NCBI GenBank assembly: GCA_033220425.1
Contig: CM065646.1
Location: 4,099,501-4,163,500, forward strand
Length of the DNA stretch: 64,000 nt
DNA from: Lepraria neglecta
Taxonomy: Eukaryota > Ascomycota > Lecanoromycetes > Lecanorales > Stereocaulaceae
Reading direction: 5' to 3'
Shown here: positions 31,718-44,000 of the stretch, one piece after another
Layout of the letters: each line of letters begins with the position of its first letter
Position numbering within the stretch: position 1 is the stretch's first letter
Program-made: the position numbers and the translations under genes
Notes under the pieces: generated by a model
The model's database searches: none
What the model was told of the DNA's origin: nothing
What the model saw: only the letters and a program-made list of their open reading frames with translations

Positions 31718-32834
31718 ATGGGCTCCATCGTCCCCCCTAGAAACCACATCCCTCCCAAAAATAATGAAAGCCCAAGTCCTCCACGCCTTTTAAAACCCCT
31801 ACACCCTCACCACCATCCCCATCCCCACCCCAACAGGGAAAGGCCTCCTCCTTGCTGACGCCGCCGGTTTCTGCCACACAGACGCCGTCTTCGCTAGAGG
31901 CCTGATGTCCCGCGATCTCCCAAGCGTCAGCTCCCACGAATTCGCCAGCACAGCAGTCGCCCTCGGCCCCTCCGTCGATCCCAACAGCCCAGTCAAAGTA
32001 GGCACTCGAGTCGGTTCATTCGGCCGCGCGTACCGTCCCTGCGGTAGCTGCCGGGAATGCAGGAATAATGGGGATGAAGAGGAGGGATATTCAGCCTACT
32101 GCCCCCGCGCGAAGAACCTAGATTAACAGCAAATGGCGGTTTCAAAGAATTCGTGTGCGTGAATAGTAGACAGGTGGCGCCTATACCTGAACAATTATCA
32201 TTTGTTGATATGGCGCCCTTGATGTGTGCGGGGTATACGATATTCTTCGCCTTCAAGAAATGTACATTACCTAAGGGAGCGAGAGTCAGTGTTATTGGGT
32301 GTAGTGGCGGGTTGGGGCACTTGGCGCTGCTGTTTTGGAGTAAGATGGGATATCAACTTGTTTGGAATCGATAACCAGGACACTACGTTAGCGCTGGCGA
32401 GGGAGTTGGATGCCGGTGTGGCGATTTTCGATGCGAGAGTTACACAGCCGGAGGATGTACTCGCGCAGTTTTTCGGTAATGAAGGGAAAGCGAGTGCGGA
32501 GCGCGGGGTAGATGCTGTGCTCATATTACCCGAGAGCCAGAAAGCGTTCGATCAGGCGATCAGCTTACTGCGGAATCATGGATTGGGCGTCGTGGTATCG
32601 TTTCCTAGTCAAGGGTTTACTTTTTCGGCTAGGGATATAGTGTTCAGGCAGATTGAGCTTGTGGGTATGCTGCCGGGACGGGCAAAGTGCGATGAGGGCG
32701 ATGTTGAGGCTTGCTGCGGAGTTCAATGTGAGGGCTGTTAGTAGGATATTTAGTCTTGAAGGGGTTGAATGAGTTGGTGGTGGAATATCATAGGGGCGGT
32801 GGGGGGAAGTTGGTTGTTGGTATGGCGTTCTGAA
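31718..32834 (+). pseudogene. Zinc-type alcohol dehydrogenase, decayed
   Basis: Medium-chain dehydrogenase/reductase. The blocks are KGLLLADAAGFCHTDAVFAR (catalytic Cys and surroundings), SSHEFASTAVALGPSV (GHE-type motif with Gly to Ser), YRPCGSCRECRNNGDEEEGY (structural zinc cysteines), RQVAPIPEQLSFVDMAPLMC, then the Rossmann turn VIGCSGGLGHLALL, IDNQDTTLALARELDAG and a C-terminal end KLVVGMAF at 32834. The frame is cut by a TAA after QVLHAF (about 31792) and changes at about 32125, 32345 and 32770. It starts 680 bp downstream of the P450 relic on the opposite strand. Confidence 0.8.
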
Positions 32835-32976
32835 GGCATAGAAAGGGCCGTCGATGTTTAGGAAGGAAATTGTGTAGAATAGGGAAAGAGGGGCAGATTT
32901 CGTTGATCACAGATAGCCATGAATACGATTCACAGACTGGTGAAATATCCTAAGATAATGTGATCTTCTAAAAATG

Positions 32977-34405
32977 TCACAGCATATCACCCTGAGATCC
33001 CGCATCCAACATATCAGCATAAATATCCAGCGCCCTCCCAATAACATCAACAATATCCCAAATACTCCGTCCCGAATCACTCCTAACCAGCTTCGCCCAC
33101 ACCCTCACTACACTTGCACTCAGCTTCTTACTCGCCTCCTCAAACGGACGCCTACCCTCATCTCTACCAGACGAACCACCAAACTCAGTCTCATTCAACA
33201 AACTCATCACAAAAGCCAGCAACATCCTTTCATCCTCGCTTAATGGTGGGGATAATGGCTGGATCGTGACTGCATCGAGCCATTTGGATAGTAAGAATCC
33301 GCATTCGAGCGAACATAGCGAGTGCTGGATTGAGCGCATTATTTGCCGGACGAGGTAGGTATATTGGATTAGGGCGTTTGCGAGGACGTAGCTGCCGAGG
33401 GAGGAGTAGCAACCCCGTTTGTTGCTAGTGGTACTGTTTGAAAACATGCGTGAGAGTGGATCTTGGAATCTAGGTTCTGGTTTTGAAGTCTAGCGAAGTT
33501 CGTGCCATGCTGATGCTGTTTTGGCGTTCCATTCGGATTCGCAGCAGGGGAGGTGCATGTTTAGTTCTGCATTGAGGACTGAGGGTGGGATGTTGAAGAC
33601 GATGCAGTGGAAGTTGAAATTGCAAAAACAATAAACTTTGTCCTTTTGGCGCCTTCCATGCTGATCCGGTCTTCCCAGGATATGTCGGCAGGCACCTCGG
33701 AATCTGAAAGCACATCTTCGCGGATTAGGGTTGAGAGGACGCTGCGGCTAGTAAGGCCATCTCGGAACAATATTTTGTGCTGGCCCCATGTTGCCATGGC
33801 TATGAGAAGGAGTAGAGCTTGCGCTGTTTCGGTTGAGTCTTTGGGTCCGGGGACTCGATCAGTAGATGTGGATGTACCATTCGTCCAGTCTAAGCCTCGA
33901 TGATTCGAAGAGGACCCAGAGCTTCTAGGACCGCGTTGGGATTGATTATACCCTTCAGCACCTTGGATAAGTTTTGATAGACTGCATCAATATGAAGGAA
34001 ATGGTCGTAGAAAAATGCGTCCATATTCTCCGTTGGTAATGTCGCCGGGACAGTAGGGCTTGCAGTTGCTCGTTGATTGGTTTCAGAGATGAAAGAGATC
34101 ACTCCTGGAAAGTATTCCGGCATCATGGTTGGAGGACTCTGGGTGGGAACAGGCGATACCGTATTGTTGGACGAGAATTTTGAGGCGACAGGGGCAGAGA
34201 CGACGACTGTAGGTACCTCGCCCCAATGCTCCCGCTGCACGCACCCCGCAGCAGCAAGAGTCGTGAGGCGACGTAAGAGAAAAAATGACTTCATTGTTGC
34301 GAGTGCTTCAATGTGGATTGTTCTGGAAGGATACGAAAAACACACAGGATTAGGCGTGGGTTCGGAGGAAGATGTAGTTAGAAAGTGCACAAACGGTGAA
34401 AACAA
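32977..34405 (-). pseudogene. Fungal-specific transcription factor (middle homology region), decayed
   Basis: Minus-strand blocks read as one regulator: 34405-33890 (FFYDHFLHIDAVYQNLSKVL), 33797-33561 (MATWGQHKILFRDGLTSRSV, SWEDRISMEGAKRTKFIVF) and 33447-32977 (SWKW-type ending SEDERMLLAFVMSLLNETEF, SVVRVWAKLVRSDSGRSIWD). The motif W-E-D-x-x-x-x-E-x-x-x-R-T-x-F-I-x-F is typical of the PF04082-type domain of C2H2 or Zn2Cys6 regulators. No zinc finger was found upstream. The blocks lie in different frames, with a stop at about 33490 after WHELR, so it is taken as a pseudogene. It may once have controlled the adjacent P450 and dehydrogenase. Confidence 0.6.
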
Positions 34406-35053
34406 GTGCTCACTTATTGAGAGGGATAGGAGCTAGAAAACCACAGTAGGAGCAAAGAAGCACGGTTTGTCTTTGCAGATGCTCGAACAGAGCTCAAGAT
34501 ACTCCAGGTGAGCAATTAAGAGCTGAAAAGCGAAATTCACGTAGTTTCCAAAACGATGAAGGAGCTTGATGACAGGATTTAAGGATGCTAGTGAGAGAAT
34601 TACCAAATCACCAGACGATGAAATGATCTTGCCGCAAGGAGATTATTATTTCCTGCAGGGACACTTGGAGCCTGATGGGGTGGGAACGAAAGGGGTTCGA
34701 GCGCTCAGAATTAGTATCTAATAGCACGCACAGCATTTATCAAACAGTAAGAGTCGAGGAAATATCCCTCCATGTTGGACCAGCAGAGCGGTCCGCGTCG
34801 CAGATATGGCCTACCTTTCGTAGGCTGTGAGTGAAAGCATAATATGGTGTCCGAGTTCTTCCCCTAGCTGCATCTATGGATTTGCTCTGATGAGAGCACT
34901 GCGTGAGACAGGTAGCCACTTGCTGCCTCTGGGCTTGCCATTGTTAAGCAGTGCTCCTTTCCCTGCGGACGAAATCGGAGTCAGCATTACTCTTCACGGC
35001 TACAACACAAGTGATACAACCCAAGGTTGCTGGATATATATCCTGAGTTCTTT
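34406..35053. other. Intergenic stretch, nothing recognised
   Basis: No supportable gene or repeat between the decayed regulator and the trehalose-phosphatase 3' end. Confidence 0.4.
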
Positions 35054-36112
35054 CTACGTACCTTCGACGCCACCCGAGCGATCAGCTTGTTGGAGCATGA
35101 AGACATTGCCAATAACGTCAACCGGTTCGGTAAGACACCACTGCGCATACGTGTCACTTCCGTGTCCTCCCACTATGACGGTGAAAACGTTGGTTTGTGG
35201 CATATCGGACGCATGAAGTGCTCGGAACATATCTGTTTGGTGTCAGTAGATAGCCGGTGACAACCCTTAGTAGGAGTGCATTACCCTCATCTGTAAGGTC
35301 GTCTCCAGCGCATAGTTCGAAGTCTGGCTTGATCTCTTGTGCAAGTTGTCGGACTATCTGCCCCTTGTGGATGAACCTTAGGCGGGCTTCGACAATGCAT
35401 TTGCCAGATGTGATGTCCACAGGCCACCTGATGGGAATGGTTTTCTCGAGGCTCTTTCTTAGTTTATCTGATTGACCCTTGGGAGCGTAAGACGTGTCCA
35501 CGTTGCGAAAGTGCCAGACCTGTTGACATTCCGTAGTCAGAGAACCAGAACTTCTCTTTCAGGTCTAATGTGGGGTAATTAAACAAGTCTCGGGAGCATG
35601 TCGGAGGCAAGAGTCCCGCCGGTGACTCGTGAAACAAGACCTCACCACCCAGATCGTGATATGTATCAGGGGTGAAGTACTCCGAAAAGCATACATACCA
35701 GGGCCGCAGCCTTCCTTTCGATGAACGAGCCCGGAGCCGTACCCACGTAATCCATCATCTTAGACTCAACGTGCTCTTTCCAGTTCATGTCAGCGCTCTC
35801 ACACTTGTTCAGCCAGTCCTTGCTCCCGGGATAACGCATGAAGGCTCCGTGCTCGGCAACCAAGCCAAGTCTCATGTGACCAAACTCCTTTCCGAGAAAG
35901 TCCCGATCGCGGCCACTGATGATCCAGACATGGTTCTTTGGGTTCGAAGCAAGCTCTTGAATGACTTCGAGGACTGGTTCCCCGAGAAGTGCCTGGGAAG
36001 GGTCCTGGACAATGTCTGTAAGGGTTCCATCATAGTCGAACAGTAGTAAGCGCTTGGATGCTGGACGGTAAAAGCGTAGGATGTCGGCGTCTTCCAGTGG
36101 TTTTACCCCCAT
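35054..36112 (-). CDS. Trehalose-6-phosphate phosphatase, stand-alone domain
   Basis: HAD-type phosphatase that dephosphorylates trehalose 6-phosphate. Three exons (35699-36112, 35285-35519, 35054-35232) with introns of 179 and 52 nt give an unbroken 275 residues. Motif I is LLLFDYDGTLTDIV (nucleophile Asp and D-x-D-G-T), motif II VWIISGRD, then LVAEHGAF, IERKAAALVWHFRNVD across intron 1, and motif IV ELCAGDDLTDEDMFRAL across intron 2. The start at 36112 (MGVKPLEDADILRFYRPASK) sits just where the phosphatase half begins in fungal Tps2 proteins. The synthase-like N-terminal half of Tps2 (several hundred residues) is absent upstream; a minisatellite lies there instead. Either a dedicated short phosphatase or a truncated duplicate that stays open. 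Confidence 0.85.
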
Positions 36113-36155
36113 GGTTGGAGAAGACTGTCAAGAAAGATCTATGGATTTTTAAATT

Positions 36156-36359
36156 GATGGATAGGGAATATCTGACAAGTCTTCCAATCTCGTGAGGTGT
36201 TCAAATGATGGATAGGAAATATCCGACGAGTCGCCCAAGGCCACGGAGGGCTCAGGCGATGGAGAGGAAATATCCGGCGAGTCTTCTAAGGCCACGGAGT
36301 GCCTAGGCGATGAATTGGAACTATCCCAACAGTCTTCCAAGGCCGCGCAGCCCGCAGGC
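36156..36359. repeat. 51-bp minisatellite, four units
   Basis: Units begin at 36156, 36207, 36258 and 36309 with GATG-A, each 51 bp, for example gatggagaggaaatatccgg. As 51 is a multiple of three, the minus strand reads through all units as a 17-residue repeat (VALEDSPDISSPSPEPS and variants) that stops before the phosphatase ATG at 36112. It lies in the promoter or leader of that gene. Confidence 0.85.
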
Positions 36360-37094
36360 ACGTGAGCGGGGAACCTTAGGTATTCCTTTCTCCGTTCAAT
36401 CTAGCCGACGCCCGGCGGCGGTGTTGTACTCTCCTGCTTGATGTTGGTCATCTTGCGGATGCTAGGATTCTATGCTTGGGATACTGCGTGACTGAAGATG
36501 CTAGAGAAGGGATATGGACTGACTTGGGACGATTATGTTTTTGTGAGGAAGAAAAGAAAAGCTGGGATGGTGACGTCCTTACCTACCACTTTTTGTAACC
36601 AGAAAGGAAAGAGCAGACCTGGCAGCTTCCGCCTGTGTGTGCCAACAGGATCAGAAAGAGCGATATTCTAGTCTAAACCGTGGAGCACATGAAATAGGCT
36701 AGGAAGTTATAGGATAGCAAACGATACGCAGATACTATGGAACTGTAATCATTATATAGAGAACATGAGTAGAATGGCAAAGCACCACATTAAGCCTAAC
36801 ACCTTGGCAATGAGAGCATTTCCAAATCCGTTGCCATCGTTGATCTTGCCGCAGACGCAGCAGGGGAAGGAGGTCTGGTTGTACATGCCTGGTTGAGGAA
36901 TGCTCCTTCTAAGTTGATAGGCAGTGAGCAAGACTTTGCGAGGGTGTGGATTTAGCGGGTTTCAGATCAATTACTAACGCCACAGCTGTGGCCTGCCAAT
37001 CTTCTACCCGCAAGCTCTATCATCAATCTAGACTGAAGGAGTCAATGGCACGGGGCAAGAATAAGATGTCAAGCTGAATCACGATGCATTGCTC
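36360..37094. other. Intergenic stretch between divergent genes
   Basis: Upstream region shared by the phosphatase (minus) and the nucleotidyltransferase (plus). No gene or repeat seen. Confidence 0.4.
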
Positions 37095-39484
37095 ATGCGT
37101 CGTTGCACAATACGCCTCCGCTCATGGCGTACATCCAGATCTGGTCCAGGGTTGACCGCAAATCATGTTCAGCTGCTCTCGACCCCCAGCGCCACGCCCT
37201 TAGCTACAAACAATGGACAAATTGCTGAGGGTCAAGAGACAGGACTACACCATGCTCGGAAAGATCAAGATCCAGGGAAAACACAGGATATCATCGTGGA
37301 TGATCTATCAGCAACTCTCGAAGCACATCGTGCTCGCAACAGAGCCGCAGTCATTCGCAAAATAGAGCCGCAATCCGGCAATACTCACGAATTGTTCAGA
37401 CGGCCGCTGCTTCAAGACACTGGATCCGAAGATGGAAAGAAGATTCACACAACAGGAGAAGAAGCTAGCACTGCCAGTGGTCATGCGCTGAGCCAGCTTG
37501 AGTACCCATTGGCAGAAGATGGAAAAGCCGAGGAAGACGATGGTATTGACGGAGAAGGTTTTCCAACGAGCTCTGCCAAAAGCGAGAAATCAGCCCCTGT
37601 CTGGAGATGGCCAGCAGACTCCGTGCAGGCCAAGACGAAAGAAGCAAGGGCACAGCGAAAAGGATTCACCAGAAGCATCGACCCGTTGGAATATACTGGG
37701 ATGGCAATGTTCGTCAAAGAGCCGTGGACGCTTGCCAAATCCACGCCTTCCGAATTCGTGAGACCTTGGCTACCTTATATGGAGGTTCCCATTGGGGACA
37801 ACTTAGGAAGGTTTGTCTACTCAAGATCTACGTCGATCATGGACTGACACAATACAGGCTTTCGAAAGAGATCCGAGCTTTTGAAGCCTTCATGAGACTA
37901 AGCCCTGGTGAAGAGGCTGCCGCTCAGCTTGTGATAAACGATTTTACTTCGATTGTAAAGAACATCGTACCAACGAACCCCTTGACGCTGCTTGGGTCTC
38001 GCAGCTCTGGTCTTGCAAGTCCAACGTCCGATTTTGACTTCAGTATCTCAATGCCGTCTTCCGAATCACAAGCTACGGAGATTCTCACGACGTTGAATCC
38101 GCGGCAGCTAATCACAGCCTCGATACGGGCTTTGAGAAAGATCGAGAAGGGTCTTCGGAAATCCGAACAAATCGTTGACACTGAGATGGTAGCGGCGCGT
38201 GTGCCTCTTGTCAGCTGTAAACACCGAGCCACAGGATTAAACATACAACTTCAGACCATGTCACCATTTCAAGCTGCACAGCAATACACTGCTGCCTACT
38301 TAGCCGAGCTGCCCTCGTTGCGTCCGCTATATGTTCTCATTCGCCATTTCCTTGAGATACGCGACCTGACAACAGTCTTCGAGGGTGGCCTTGGCTCTTA
38401 CACCATCCTCATGATGATTGTCACCGCCCTTAAACACGCAAGTGGAAGATTTGCTGCGGACGACCTAGGTGGACAGTTGCTTCACGTCCTGGACTTCTAC
38501 GGCAATAAGGACCTCTACAAGCATGGCTTCTCTGCCAATCCTCCTCGTGTGTTTGACAAATCCAAGAACAAGAAATGGCCCATGGAAGAACGTATCGCCC
38601 GCGCAAAAGACCCGCAACTTCGGGGAATCGACGAAATCGTGCAAAAATCAGAAGTCAGAAAACCCTATCTTCTATGCCTACAAGATCCAGCCAGTCACTT
38701 CAATGACTTGGGCAAAAACGCATACGCCATCAAACACGTTCAGGCCACTTTTCAAAGAGCTCGTGAGGGCATACTCAAATCATTCCATAATAGAAAAACT
38801 CTTGGGGTGACTGAAGAATGGTCTGCTTTAAATGCCATGGTCAGAGCAAACTACAAAGACTTCGAACTTGACAGGCGTAGAATCGAACGCTGCGTCGATC
38901 GTGACACAATTTTGGGACCTCTAGACACTTCCACAGACAGCGTCAAATCGTTTTTCGAGAAGCGACTCCGGACTTACAAAGGAAACCAAGAAGCAGATGA
39001 ATTTGGTGCCAACCCTAAGACATTTAGCAGCATACTTCCCGACCTGAAATCCCGAAGGCACAATACTGTTTCCTTCCTAAATCCATTTATTCGCAAACAC
39101 AACACCAGCACTCAAGATACAGCTTTTCAAAAACACTTGATTACTTCCTCCACCAACAAAAATCGCCAGCCGCATGAGGACTCTGCACCAGGAAAGCAGA
39201 CAACAGAGAACCTAGCAGCGTCTACCCTAGGTGCTTCGCAGAGTGACTACTCCGCTGCAAATATGAAGCGGATGGCAGCGAGCATGCAAGCAAAGATCCG
39301 GCGCGACGAATCAAATTCGACCAACAAATTCCGCAAGGTTCTTGACACGAGTCAGCCGTTCAATGGGGAGGTGGACGAGGACGCCTGGTGGCGCAAACGA
39401 TTGTCGAAGGACGATCCTGCAAGACGAGTGGACGAGAGGATTACCAGCTACATCACCAGAAAATTAGAATTGGGAGATAGATAG
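37095..39484 (+). CDS. Non-canonical poly(A) polymerase-like nucleotidyltransferase
   Basis: Pol-beta superfamily, related to Trf4/Cid1/mitochondrial poly(A) polymerases, which add nucleotides to RNA 3' ends. Exon 1 (37095-37810) and exon 2 (37858-39484) join in phase over a 47-nt intron, giving 780 residues. The first ATG gives MRRCTIRLRSWRTSRSG, an Arg-rich presequence suggesting mitochondria. A disordered stretch follows to about residue 230. The nucleotidyltransferase helix is LTLLGSRSSGLASPTSDFDF (G-S and D-x-D). The strand with the third carboxylate reads ATGLNIQLQ, with Asn where I expect Asp. A PAP-associated region follows (FEGGLGSYTILMMIVTALKH, GQLLHVLDFYGNKDLYKHGF). The C-terminal 250 residues are basic and disordered. 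Confidence 0.85.
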
Positions 39485-39885
39485 CTTTAAAACATACCAG
39501 CATCGTGTACAGTGATGGCTCCCTCAAGTCAAATTTTATACTGGATTGCTCAACTATCATAATAAGAATGCGCCTCCCAATCCCATCGAAGCGAACGACT
39601 GCACAACATCGTCTAAAGCGGAGTGGAAACTTGCCGACTTCTCAGCTCCGTTTATCACAAAACAGTGTGCGGAAATTAGTACATCAGTCAATCAGCAGCC
39701 TCAGACATGCCATAGACGAAGCAAAATAACAAGATTGGGGTATTTGCGTAACTATTTATGCTGTAGCTAAATCCTTCCAAAGATATGCGATATGCAATGC
39801 CTGAAAGCGCTTCCTTCCCTAGCCAGGTAGCAAAAGCAAAAGACGCCGCCAGCGAAACCCACGCCTCGCTTCCAATCCATGCCAG
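39485..39885. other. Intergenic stretch between convergent genes
   Basis: Shared 3' flank of the nucleotidyltransferase and the splicing-factor gene. No gene seen. Confidence 0.4.
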
Positions 39886-42800
39886 CTACTTGTTAAGGAA
39901 CATAGCTTTGAAATCAGCATTGCTCTTCGCCTTTCCCTTTCCATCCCCAGCCTCTGCATCGCCATTCATATCAACATCCACGTCCTTCCCCGTCTTCGCT
40001 CTATCACCACTTAACCCCACACCTCCTCTCTTGGTACCTAAACCTCCTTTCCCACCTCTCCTCGCGCCAGGTTGATTAGGTCTCCGTATCGGAGCTGCAG
40101 GTTGTAACGCAGCGCTCGGCTCGCCGGACCCAACGACGATGCGATCGACCTTCTTTTCCGGCTTCTGCTTTTTCATTTCCGCCAGAGTGCCGGTGCTTAT
40201 AGGGCGTCCTGGAGCTATCTTATGTCCTTCGAGGCCGAGCGCGGCTTTTCCGACGCTGGCTTCCTCTTTATATTCTATCGTAGCGCCTTGGTGGTCTGGT
40301 CGTAGGCGAAGTTGGACGATCTCGCCGTAAGGTTCCGCAAGGGCGCGGACGCGGGAATCATTTATCGTGTCTGGTATATTCATGAGGGCGAGGGTGCGTG
40401 CTTGGATTTCGTGGTATTGGTTGGTAGATTCCGTGGGAGGTGTTGGAGATGCGGCAGTTAGAGTATCACCGTTGATTTTCGAAGAAAGGAGGTCAGGAGC
40501 TGGGGAGGCGGTAGAGCGTTGAGAGGTGGATGTAGTGATTTTGTTTGTTTGGCGTTTGGCCATGTCGTTGGTTGAGGCTTCAACTTTCAGGATGCGATTC
40601 CTGAATTGCGTCAGGTTCATCTCAAGGGCTGCTACGGCTTCGTCCTGATAATAAGTTAGTAAACGGCCTTCTCGCCTCCTAAAGCTCATATTGATGACTT
40701 ACTGCGTGCGAAAAAACTACAAAACCCATGCCCTTACTTGTCCCGTCGACCTTCTTAGGTAATCGTACGCTCTCTACCTTCCCATACTTCGAGAATGCTT
40801 GCTTGATGTCTTTAACAGTTGCGTTCCAGTCCACGTTGGATATATAGAGTTCACGACCCTCGTATATAGCCCCGTGTCTGTCTTGTTTGTGAGCAGGGTC
40901 GGATATCTTGGCTACAAGCTTGAGATCATTGCCATGATCCTCGCCGTCAAGCTCAGTAGCGGCCTGGGCATCACCTGATGACTTGAATTGCACATAGCAG
41001 AAGCGTCTGTGCGTGTTGAACTTTAACGACGGAAATCGTATGTCGACTATCTCTCCGTACTGCCAATCCGTTAGCATTTGTACAAAATCTTTACAGAACC
41101 ACGTGCCCACCTTTTGAAATTTATCCCGCATCCAGGCTTCGTCTGCAGTAGGAGGAAAATTGCACACGTACAATGTCGATCCCGAGCCCACTTGGATCTC
41201 GATTGAATTGCCATCCAAAGTCTTCATATCCTTGGTCTGAGCAGCGAGAACGTCATCTTTTGAATCGAATTCAATCGTGGCTGTTGCTGATTGGCCATCC
41301 GCCTCAGGTATGAGCTTAAGATTTTTGATTGTGCCGCACTATTCAGTTATTAGTACATAGAAGTGTGTGTAGAAGATCTAAAGGACTCACATCTCGAAAG
41401 TATTGTTGAATCCGCTTGTCCGTCGTGTGCACAGGTAGATTCTTCACCACAACCGTGGTATTCTCACGATCACGTTTGAGTAGCGAGGGCGCCTGAAGAT
41501 GCTGCTCCTCTACCACCTGCATGTCGTTTTGCTCAGGCCACTCGGGTTTGATTTTCTTGTTGTCACCTGCCTCTGAATCGTCTTCCCGTTTCCTTTTGCC
41601 GGTGTTTTCGCTTCCTTCATAGGCAGCTGTAATGTCCTGGTGTGCCTGTTGTTGCTGCTGTACCGCTACTGCTTGAGCTGCTTCGTACGCCTGATAGGCC
41701 TCCTTTCTCTTTTTCAGCAATTTTCTTTTAGCCTTCCATACCTGAGCAAGCGAAGATTGAAGCTCATCAGCATCCTCGTTATCCTCACAATGGTATTGAA
41801 ACACCTCAATGATCTTCTCTGGCCAGTCCAAGTTCTCTCGTTTCATCGCTTTTTGTAGAACCATGGTAGCTTCGACGGGTTTGGTAGCCGCAGTGCCGCT
41901 AGAGGCGTTCCCATTGTAAGCCATTGTGCACCACGTGTTCATCTCCCATATGTAGTAGCGAATCCAGAAGTCGTAACTGTCTCCTTTTTTAGGTATCAAT
42001 CCCTTCCAAGTCTGTCTAGCATTTTCCCAATTGCGAGTCTGCGTTAGGTACTTGATGTATATCTTTGCTAATCGATACTCCTCATCTCCTGGGTAACCTG
42101 TTTGGCGACCAGTAGTCTCCATGTCCTCGATCGCGGATCGAATACCAACCTCCGCTACATCAATCTCTTCGTCTGTAGAGTCTTGAAGGAAGGCTCGCCT
42201 CCGTAAGAAGCCACACCAAGCAGTGTTTATCTTAAGAACTTCCTCCATGCCACCAGCATCCTGCAGACCAGTGCTTGTAGCCTTGTGCTTAATGTCCTCA
42301 ATATCTCTGAACGACAGCTTGTTAATTTCCGCGGCGAGCAGGTACTGCGACCACAGAGTACCAGACCAGGGACAATGTTGCGTTGCCTTGTGCAGAACAT
42401 GGAAGACAGATAGACCTTCGGGTTTGCGGTAAGCGATTTCTTCGTTCAGAAGCATGGCATAGCCTTCCCAAAGCTCGGTTCTAGCGGGGAATCTAAGGAC
42501 AGCACGCTGGTATAAAGCGTTTGCGAGTGCGAAATCGAAGAAATTTTTCTTGTGGCTCTGACCAATCTCCTCTTCGAGGTAGTTGTTAAACGCTTCCAGC
42601 TCAGCTTCTCGGTCATTCTTCTCTCTTGCGCACGACACTCTAAGCTCCATAGTTTCGCGCCTGCCATACCTGTCCTTGGCTTCAGCACCTAACCTGTTTG
42701 CTGTAACCATGGTTTTCTCGTAGGATACGTTGTCGTACTTTGAGATGAAGCTGGAAAATTTTTGAAATGTCTGGTCCCACATTGCATGAGGGGTCTGAAG

Positions 42801-44000
42801 TCTAGTGATGAAATGATATTGTACCATAGCAAACTCTGCTTGTGGCGGCGAGGAGGCAAGTTCTAGAAGTAGTAGCTCGGTGTAGATATCCCAGATCAAG
42901 TGGCTGTCGTTGAGCCGCAAAGCGGTATCTTGTGCACCACGCTCCCACACGCTCATTATCTGCGGCCAGCTGAAGACTTCTCGTGCCACCATCCTATCCT
43001 CCTCCGACCATGAAGTCTGTGTCAATGGCTCTCCAATGTCGGCAACCCTGTGATCCTGTGGATTTGCGTGCTTGTATAGTGATAGCATGAATTGGCCGTA
43101 CGTCAGCCACAGCTTTGTGCTATTTGGCTCTTCGTCCACAGCTTTCTGACATAGCTCCATTACTGCAATCCGATCCTCAAGCGACCTTGCCAGGAGAATC
43201 TGATCTTCTATCCAGTCCGCCCACAAGTCCTCACCCATTGCAAACCTCGAATTCATGGTTTGCCGCGCATTTTGTAGATCTTGAAGTAAATCGTAGGTGT
43301 AGGGATCGCATGGGGCAGTTGAAGACGGGTGCGGATGTGCATGATTCGAGAATCCTCGATGGAGAAGATCGATAAGCTGCACATGAGATTCGTATGCAAA
43401 AGGGTTCGATGAAAGCTCGTTGATCAGTTGCGCGACTGTCTGGAGCTGTTCCTCAGAGAGAGCGCTGGTGGATAACCTTCGCGGTGGTGTATCAGCCGGT
43501 CCATCAGTCATCGAAACATCTAGAGGTCCTCCTCTTAACCGGCTTGAGGCTCGTGGCCTAGACATCGCCAGCAGGTTCGGAAGGGCAGAAGCAGAAGAAG
43601 TTGGATTGTCGTATATTACATCGCTCCGGAGCCCTCCAGCATTTGCACGTGCCGTTTGTTGATGATGTTGCATAGAAGCAAGATCTGCCAACGTATCCAT
43701 TCCTGGTGTAGATGGCTGCCTCTTTGCATGACTGCCATCTGGAGGTGTGCTGGCAGCACTCAGACGATGGCCTGGGGAGGGACTCATGGTGGATGGGGAA
43801 GGAGCCACATGCTGAGCTTGCACCACAGCGCTATGCGGCAGCGTAGGTGGAGGAAGGGTGGTATTGGCAAGCGACGACGGTTGAGTCACTTTCGTAGCTT
43901 TTGGTTTCCTGGGCTTCTTCGCAGACGTTTTGACAGGTGGAGCCGGGGTAGGAGGGCCGCGAGGGGTTTCTTGCGGCGAAAGCAGCGAATTGATATCCAT
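39886..44000 (-). CDS. PRP24: U4/U6 snRNA-associated splicing factor Prp24 (SART3-like)
   Basis: Anneals U4 and U6 snRNAs during spliceosome recycling. Four exons (41391-44000, 41111-41338, 40703-41059, 39886-40644) with introns of 52, 51 and 58 nt, each with a visible CTAAC/CTAAT-type branch site, give 1317 residues. The N-terminus (MDINSLLSPQETPRGPPTPA) is disordered. HAT/TPR-like repeats fill about residues 180-720 (ILMSVWERGAQDTALRL-type units, KLWLTYGQFMLSLYKH, ELWEGYAMLLNEE). Then come RRMs: TTVVVKNLPVHTTDKRIQQY, LYVCNFPPTADEAW with RRFCYVQF, and LYISNVDWNATV with SKGMGFVVF, plus a fourth weak one. The end SNADFKAMFLNK is the conserved Lsm-interacting tail. The HAT-containing form is the SART3-type long architecture. 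The start is the first in-frame ATG at 44000. Confidence 0.95.

Noticed and set aside
35054-36112. Trehalose-phosphatase as a pseudogene
   Set aside because: All three exons join in phase, the catalytic motifs are intact and no stop interrupts them.
37489-37744. Antisense frames over the nucleotidyltransferase gene
   Set aside because: They overlap a well-supported coding exon on the other strand and show no family features.
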